A stretch of DNA of 64,000 bases, taken from the NCBI RefSeq assembly GCF_030283145.1, contig NZ_JASNWE010000003.1, positions 62,001-126,000 of the forward strand. Direction: 5' to 3'. The stretch is from Actinomadura xylanilytica (lineage in GTDB: Bacteria; Actinomycetota; Actinomycetes; Streptosporangiales; Streptosporangiaceae). Numbering within the stretch: position 1 is the stretch's first letter; every line of letters starts with the position of its first letter. Shown here one piece after another: positions 59,246 through 64,000 of the stretch. Position numbers and translations under genes: made by a program. The notes under the pieces were generated by a model. It ran no database searches and was not told the origin of the DNA. It was given only the letters and a program-made list of their open reading frames with translations.

Positions 59246-60309
59246 GCCGCGCACACCCAGGTCGCGGTCCGGCCGTTGGTGAACTCCACCGAGGAGAACA
59301 GCCGCTCCAGTTCGGCGCCGATCCCGCCGTGCACGAACCGGAACGCGAACGGCTCGCCGTTGAAGCGGGTGTCGAAGTCGCGGTCGTAGGTCGCCCACGG
59401 CTCGGGCGGGTCGTCGGGCTGGCGCATCTCGTGGACGACGAGGACCCCGCCGGGCCGCAGCACCCGCCGCGCCTCGGCGACCGCGCGCAGCGCGACGTCC
59501 CAAGGGACCTCGTGCAGGATCGTGCCGAGGTAGGCGACGTCGAAGGTGCCGTCAGGGAAGAGCAGGTCCTCGGCCAGCCGCTGGGCGAAGACGACGTCGG
59601 CGCCGAGCCGGACGGCGCGCGCGTGCGCGTACCGCAGCAGCGGCGCGGCGGAGTCGATCCCCCACACCTCCGCGTCCGGCCAGCGGTCCTTGAACGCCAC
59701 GGTCATCGCGCCGACGGAGCAGGCGATGTCCAGGACGCGCGTGACCGAGCCGTCGGCGGGCGCGGGGACCTCGCGGGCGCGGGCGATCTTGCTCTCGTCG
59801 CGGTCGTTGGTCCCGAGGTGGAAGACCTTCGTGCCGTAGTGGTAGACGTATCCGGCGAGCGACTCATCGTGGTAACCGCCGGGCTGGCGGTGGAAGTGGA
59901 CGTCGGCGGAGTAGGCCGGGTGCTCCCAGTCCTCGGCGAGTTCGATGCGTCCGGGGCCGCGTCCGGCGGCGTCGTCCAGCTCCGCCTCCAGCGCCGGGCG
60001 CAGCCGTTCGTAGCCGGCCGCCACCCGTGCCCAGTTCATGTCCTGGGTGGAGCGCAGCAACCGGTTCCGCAGCCCCACCAGCGGCACGGACTCGGCGGCG
60101 GCCCGCAGGTCCTCCAGACTCTCCGGACGCCGTTCGGCGACGCGTTCCCGGACCGCTTCGGCCGCCACAGGATTGATCTCCCTCAGGGTGAAGCGACGCA
60201 GTCCCTCGACGAAGTCGAGGTGGCTCTCGTCGTCGAACACCGGCATCGCCGTCATCGTGCCGAGTCGCCCGCGCGGGGCCGCCTCCCCCGGACCTGACCC
60301 TGAACGCAT
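59242..60309 (-). CDS. SAM-dependent methyltransferase, copy 1 of a paralogous pair
   Basis: 355 residues from ATG 60309 (AAGGG upstream; ATG 60255 or 60246 are possible). The N-terminal domain (about 20-190) carries DVHFHRQPGGYHDE and YHYGTKVFHLGTND, matching the 45785 protein. The fold follows with VLDIACSVGAMTVAFKDRWPDAEVWGID and GTILHEVPWDV. Motif I is ACSVGA rather than the usual GxGxG, so SAM binding may be altered. It is the first gene of the upstream IclR unit; an operator lies 32 bp upstream. Confidence 0.85.
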   Translation of the reverse strand: MRSGSGPGEAAPRGRLGTMTAMPVFDDESHLDFVEGLRRFTLREINPVAAEAVRERVAERRPESLEDLRAAAESVPLVGLRNRLLRSTQDMNWARVAAGYERLRPALEAELDDAAGRGPGRIELAEDWEHPAYSADVHFHRQPGGYHDESLAGYVYHYGTKVFHLGTNDRDESKIARAREVPAPADGSVTRVLDIACSVGAMTVAFKDRWPDAEVWGIDSAAPLLRYAHARAVRLGADVVFAQRLAEDLLFPDGTFDVAYLGTILHEVPWDVALRAVAEARRVLRPGGVLVVHEMRQPDDPPEPWATYDRDFDTRFNGEPFAFRFVHGGIGAELERLFSSVEFTNGRTATWVCAA

Positions 60310-60340
60310 GGACCAATCCCTTCACCCGAGGCGATCCGCC

Positions 60341-60362
60341 CAGCGGAACACTCGTTCCGCTG
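60341..60362. promoter_or_regulatory. Putative IclR operator at the upstream unit promoter
   Basis: CAGCGGAAC-ACTC-GTTCCGCTG, a perfect 9-bp inverted repeat. The arms match those at 52196-52233 apart from one A/G change. Target of the IclR protein at 53145 is inferred. Confidence 0.7.
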
Positions 60363-60585
60363 ATGTGAAGTGTGACCTTAACAACAGGCATGCCGCCCTG
60401 TACATCCCCCACCTGCACATTCTTGGCGAAAGCGGCACCTACGGGCGAGGCGCGCTGACCATCGCGGTCGCGCTCGGGCCGGCGTCCGCCGCCTCCACCG
60501 GCGCCTCACCGGGCTCGGTCGGCTACGGGCGCAGTCCGTGAAGGTAGAGCGCGACACACTCGTCTTGCAGCGCTCCAACGGGTAG

Positions 60586-60678
60586 GTGGCCTCGACCGTT
60601 GCGTGGCTCGGCAGCCCCGCCTCCGGTTATGTCACCGGACAGACGCTGAGCGTCAGCGGCAGCCTGACGATGCATTGA
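60586..60678 (+). pseudogene. C-terminal remnant of an SDR gene
   Basis: About 30 codons, VASTVAWLGSPASGYVTGQ then TLSVSGSLTMH and TGA, match the conserved C-terminus of FabG-like SDRs (the VTGQ motif). An in-frame TAG sits just upstream and no cofactor or catalytic region exists. It is a deletion remnant. Its stop overlaps the TTG of the following truncated amidohydrolase. Confidence 0.7.
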
Positions 60679-61304
60679 GATCCGTCGACCCCCGCCTGCC
60701 GGTCGCCGACCTGCTCGCCCACCTCGACCTGCAAGCGGAGGACCCCCGGTTCCGCGGCGTCCGCGTCTTCGGCGGACTCGAGCCCGGATCGGCCGCCGGC
60801 GACGCGATCCTGTCATGGCTCGACCGAAGGGGACTGGTCTTCGACCTCGTCGCCGGTCCGGCGTCGCTGCCGGCATGGGTGCGGGCCCTCGAGGCGTTCC
60901 CGGACCTGACCGTCGTGCTCGAGCACCTCGGTTCCCCCGAAGACGCCGGCCAGGACGGACGGGCCCGCTGGGCGGGCGCGATGCGGAAGGCGGCTGCCGC
61001 CACCGGCTGGACGTGCAAGTTCTCTGGCCTCGGCATGCTCCTGACCGAGATCACCGCTGATGCGGTCCGGCCGTGGCTGGAACTCGCCGTCGACGCGTGG
61101 GGCTGGGAGCGACTGGTATTCGGCTCCAACATGCCGATGGACGCGATAACGGTCAGCCACGAGGGACTGCTCGGCACCGTGCGTGAGCTGGTGGCCTCGA
61201 CGGCCGGCGCCGCCGACGCCCACCGCTTCTTCTACGACAATGCCCGCCGCGCCTACGGCCTGCCGGTGGCGGACATCTCCGAAGCGGTGATCCCCCGGCG
61301 ATAG
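60675..61304 (+). pseudogene. N-terminally truncated amidohydrolase (Amidohydro_2)
   Basis: About 209 codons. DPRFRGVRVFGGL, DLTVVLEHLGSP, CKFSGLGML and the final ERLVFGSNMP-type motif with FFYDNARRAYGL match TIM-barrel lactone hydrolase-like amidohydrolases. The first 70-80 residues, with the HxH metal site, are missing; the preceding bases encode the SDR remnant. It is probably inactive. Confidence 0.75.
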
Positions 61305-61371
61305 CCGCGACGGGCGCACCGCCGCCGACGCCCGGTCCCTGCTCGGCACCCTCCTGGGCGACGCCGAAGAC

Positions 61372-61423
61372 CGCGGCCTCGTCGGCCTCGACGTCGCGCG
61401 GAAGCGACGGGGCCGAGGCCGCG
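61372..61423. terminator. Nested hairpin terminator
   Basis: Outer arms CGCGGCCTCG (61372-61381) and CGAGGCCGCG (61414-61423), inner arms CGTCGC and GCGACG. It lies between the convergent amidohydrolase remnant and the GlxA gene. Confidence 0.6.
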
Positions 61424-61432
61424 CGGGCCGGT

Positions 61433-62413
61433 TCAGCGGACGTTGACTGCGGCGGCTGAGCGGAAGCGGAAGATGTGGCGGTACGACTGGGGAGACATGC
61501 CCGTCGTTCGGCCGAAGTGGTAGCGGAGGTTGGCCGCGGTGCCGAAGCCGGTGTCCCGGGCGATCTGCTCGACCGGCCTGTCGGAGGTCTCCAGGAGTTC
61601 CTGGGCCAGGCGGATGCGCTGTTGCAGCAGCCACTGGAGCGGCGTGATGCCCAGTGTTTCGCGGAAGCGGCGGGCGAAGGTGCGTTCGCCCATCTGGGCC
61701 AGGCGGGCCAGTTCGGGGACACTGAGCGGCTGGTTCAGGCGTTCGCGCGCCCATTGGAGTACCGGCGCCAGGTCGTCGGTCGGCTCGTGAGTGACGACGG
61801 GTCTTGTGCACTGGGGGTGGCCTCCCTCGCGGTGCGGGGGGACGACCATACGGCGGGCGACCTCGTTGGCGACGGCCGCTCCGTGGTCCTGGCGCAGCAG
61901 GTGGAGGCACGTGTCGATGGCCGCTCCCGAGCCGGCCGTGGTGATGACGTCGCCGTGGTCGATGTACAGCGGGACCGGGTCGAGATCCACCTCGGGGAAG
62001 CGGTGGGCGAAGTCGCTGGAGTTCATCCAGTGCGTCGTCGCGGTGCGGCCGTCCAGCAGTCCCGCGGCGGCGAGCACGTACGCGCCGGTGCACAGCGACA
62101 CGATCCGGCCGCCGCGCCGGTGCACCTCCCGTACGACCTTCACCAGGCTCTGCGGCGGATCCAGCTGGACCGGGCGGGCCAGCGCGGCCACGATGACGGT
62201 GTCGGCGTCCAGCAGATCGTCGAAGCTGTGCGCCGCGTTCAGGCTCATGCCCTGGGTGGACGGGAGCGGGCCCGGCTCGGCGGTGCACACCTGGAACCGG
62301 TACCACGGGTCGACGATGTCGCTGCGGTCGGTGCCGAAGACCTCGAAGGGGACGGCCAGCTCGAAGACCGGGGTGCCGACCGTCACCGCCAACCCGACGA
62401 GGTGTCCGCCCAT
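61433..62413 (-). CDS. GlxA-family AraC-type transcriptional regulator
   Basis: 326 residues. Residues 1-190 are a DJ-1/PfpI-like domain with IVSLCTGAYVLAAAGLLDGR (conserved Cys elbow) and ATTHW. Residues about 215-320 form the AraC double helix-turn-helix (LARLAQMGERTFARRFRETLGITPLQWLLQQRI and DTGFGTAANLRYHFGRTTGMSP). It starts at ATG 62413. It probably controls the divergent permease gene or a stress response; the effector is unknown. Confidence 0.93.
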   Translation of the reverse strand: MGGHLVGLAVTVGTPVFELAVPFEVFGTDRSDIVDPWYRFQVCTAEPGPLPSTQGMSLNAAHSFDDLLDADTVIVAALARPVQLDPPQSLVKVVREVHRRGGRIVSLCTGAYVLAAAGLLDGRTATTHWMNSSDFAHRFPEVDLDPVPLYIDHGDVITTAGSGAAIDTCLHLLRQDHGAAVANEVARRMVVPPHREGGHPQCTRPVVTHEPTDDLAPVLQWARERLNQPLSVPELARLAQMGERTFARRFRETLGITPLQWLLQQRIRLAQELLETSDRPVEQIARDTGFGTAANLRYHFGRTTGMSPQSYRHIFRFRSAAAVNVR

Positions 62414-62484
62414 GGCAGGAATTTAGCGCATGTCGGCTGTTCTGTCGCTGGTGGTTCGGCCGGGCCTGCCGGACGCTGGGTGCC

Positions 62485-63804
62485 GTGACGACAACGGAGT
62501 CCAGTGCGCCCACGGGCCGGCTCACCCTCGGTCAGGGCACCGCGATGTACGTGGGCGCCGTGCTCGGGACCGGTGTGATCGCGCTGCCTGCCCTGGCGGC
62601 CGAGGCGGCCGGACCGGCGTCACTGGTGGCCTGGCTCGCGCTCGTGGCGCTGTCGGTTCCACTGGCGGCGACCTTCGCCGCACTCGGCGCACGGCATCCG
62701 GACGCCGGAGGGGTGTCCACGTACGCGCGGTTGGCGTTCGGCGAACGGGCCGCCGCCGTGGTCGGCTGGTGCTTCTACTTCGCGGTGCCGCCGGGCGCAG
62801 CCGCCGCGGCGCTGTTCGGCGGCGCGTACGTGGAGGCCGCGGTCGGCGGCGGAACCGCCGCGGTGCTCGGCACCGCCGTAGCGCTCATGGCGGTGGTGAC
62901 CGCGGCCAACACGGTCGGCCTCCATGTCTCGGGACGGTTTCAACTCGGGCTGGCCGCGCTGCTGGTCACGCTGCTGCTGGTGTCGGTCGGGCTGTCGCTG
63001 CCCGAGGCGCGCTGGGACAACCTCACCCCGTTCGCCCCGCACGGCTGGGCGGCGGTCGGGTCCGCCGCGTCCCTGCTGGTATGGAGCTTCGCGGGCTGGG
63101 AGGCGATCACCCACCTGGCCGCCGAGTTCCGCCGCCCGGGGCGTGACCTGCCGCGCGCCACCGGTTCAGCGGTCGCCTTGGTCGGGCTGCTGTACCTGCT
63201 GGTGGCGTTCGCGACGATCGCGGTGCTCGGCACGGGCGCGGCCGACACCGAGGCCCCGCTCGGGGAGCTGATGGCGCGCGGGATGGGCGGCGGCTCCCGC
63301 TGGCTCGCCGCCGCCGCCGCACTGCTGCTCACCCTGGGCGCGATGAACGCCTACTACGCCGCGGGAGCCAAGCTGGGCGCGGCCCTCGGGCGCGACGGGG
63401 CCTTTCCGAAGGTGCTCGCGCGCGGCAGCGTCGCCGGTGAGGTGCCCAGGCGGAGCCTGCTGGCCAACTCCACGATGTCGTTCCTGGCGCTGGGGATCGT
63501 CGCGGTCGCGGGTCTCGGCACCGGACCGCTGGTGCAGCTCACCGCCGGCTCGTTCGTCACGGTGTACGCGGTGGGCGTGGCCGCGGCCATCCGCCTGCTG
63601 CCGCGTCGCAGTCCCGGACGGACCGCGGCGCTGATCGCGTTCGGCGCGGTGGCGGTGCTGCTGCTGATGTCCGGCCCCTACCTGATCTGGCCGCTGATGG
63701 TGACGGGCGCCGCGCTGGCCTATCTGAGCCTGCGGCGACGCGCCACGGCGACACCCCTTCCCGGCCCTCCCGAGCGCCGTCCCTACGATCGGAGCCACAG
63801 GTGA
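62485..63804 (+). CDS. APC-family amino acid permease
   Basis: 439 residues from GTG 62485. About twelve membrane helices; GTAMYVGAVLGTGVIALPALAAE at TM1 holds the unwound GTG motif of APC transporters, and VWSFAGWEAITHLAAEFRRPGRDLPRA the conserved TM6/loop. The usual APC length is 430-500. It likely imports an amino acid or amine. Its stop overlaps the GTG of the VOC gene downstream. Confidence 0.92.
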   Translation: MTTTESSAPTGRLTLGQGTAMYVGAVLGTGVIALPALAAEAAGPASLVAWLALVALSVPLAATFAALGARHPDAGGVSTYARLAFGERAAAVVGWCFYFAVPPGAAAAALFGGAYVEAAVGGGTAAVLGTAVALMAVVTAANTVGLHVSGRFQLGLAALLVTLLLVSVGLSLPEARWDNLTPFAPHGWAAVGSAASLLVWSFAGWEAITHLAAEFRRPGRDLPRATGSAVALVGLLYLLVAFATIAVLGTGAADTEAPLGELMARGMGGGSRWLAAAAALLLTLGAMNAYYAAGAKLGAALGRDGAFPKVLARGSVAGEVPRRSLLANSTMSFLALGIVAVAGLGTGPLVQLTAGSFVTVYAVGVAAAIRLLPRRSPGRTAALIAFGAVAVLLLMSGPYLIWPLMVTGAALAYLSLRRRATATPLPGPPERRPYDRSHR

Positions 63805-64000
63805 TCCTCGGCATCGACCACATCGGCATGGCGACCGATGACCCCGAGGGGGTCGCGCCCTTCCTGACGGCTCTCGGAATGACGGTGTCGGACCGCGGGA
63901 CCGCCGACGACTACGGGGTCGCGTGCGAGTTCTGGCACTACTCCGACGGGATCGGACAACCCGCCGTGGAGCTGGTGTCGGCGTCTCGGAGCGATTCCTC
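63801..64000 (+). CDS. VOC-family protein (partial, C-terminus beyond window)
   Basis: 66 codons from GTG 63801: ILGIDHIGMATDDPEGVAPFL is the first VOC module with the metal-binding His, and GQPAVELVSA carries the Glu. It resembles methylmalonyl-CoA epimerase or glyoxalase. The GTGA overlap with the permease indicates one transcript. Confidence 0.8.
   Translation, partial: MILGIDHIGMATDDPEGVAPFLTALGMTVSDRGTADDYGVACEFWHYSDGIGQPAVELVSASRSDS

Noticed and set aside
60310..60585. Plus-strand gene upstream of the SDR remnant
   Set aside because: Short frames only, no ribosome site or recognisable motif apart from the IclR-type operator.

Overview
The window is very GC-rich, densely coded DNA with long ORFs, GTG/TTG starts and Shine-Dalgarno-type sites. 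The gene content (SARP regulators, aromatic polyketide tailoring enzymes, AfsR-like architecture) indicates an actinomycete. Actinomadura or another Thermomonosporaceae member is a guess from the pradimicin/pentangular-like gene set, not a proof.

Region 1 (1 to about 40.9 kb) is most of a type II (aromatic) polyketide cluster. It holds an ACP, a TcmN-type aromatase/cyclase fused to a ketoreductase, a SchA/CurD-like protein, an SRPBCC protein, five small ABM-type monooxygenases or cyclases, two DUF1772 (anthrone-oxygenase-like) membrane proteins, four FAD monooxygenases, a P450, four further reductases (three SDRs and one beta-hydroxyacid-dehydrogenase-like enzyme), four methyltransferases, a glycosyltransferase with deoxysugar genes (thymidylyltransferase, an unusual 4,6-dehydratase, two epimerase/reductases), a metallo-beta-lactamase-fold protein, an exported multicopper oxidase and three other exported proteins. 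It also has a dedicated three-gene acetyl-CoA carboxylase, two SARP regulators and an MMPL exporter. No KS-alpha or KS-beta gene is visible, so the minimal PKS is incomplete here and probably lies left of base 1. Tandem heptamers 11 bp apart (consensus near TCSAGCG-N4-TCRAGCG) precede most transcription units from 7.3 to 40.6 kb and look like a SARP regulon. The exporter promoter (about 2.78 kb) and the marR promoter (about 41.41 kb) share the 10-mer GTCTACATGT, suggesting that a MarR repressor at one edge controls the exporter at the other.

Region 2 (41.4-42.3 kb) is a small two-gene unit with a 2H phosphoesterase (2'-5' RNA ligase family), then a hairpin terminator.

Region 3 (42.35-60.4 kb) is an 18-gene minus-strand locus in two tightly overlapping units: methyltransferase, small coiled-coil protein, Asp/Glu-racemase-like protein, FAD monooxygenase, two aldehyde dehydrogenases, IclR regulator and VOC protein; then an oligopeptide-type ABC importer (SBP, two permeases, two ATPases), a second methyltransferase plus small coiled-coil protein, a bicupin, an alpha/beta hydrolase and a fumarate-reductase-like flavoprotein. 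Both unit promoters carry GTTCCRCTG/CAGYGGAAC half-sites, plausibly the IclR operator. The duplicated methyltransferase plus coiled-coil pair has no function I recognise. This locus is the best candidate for an undescribed pathway.

Region 4 (60.5-64 kb) has remnants of an SDR and an N-terminally truncated amidohydrolase, a GlxA-type AraC regulator, an APC permease and the start of a VOC protein.

No rRNA, tRNA, CRISPR or insertion sequence was recognised.
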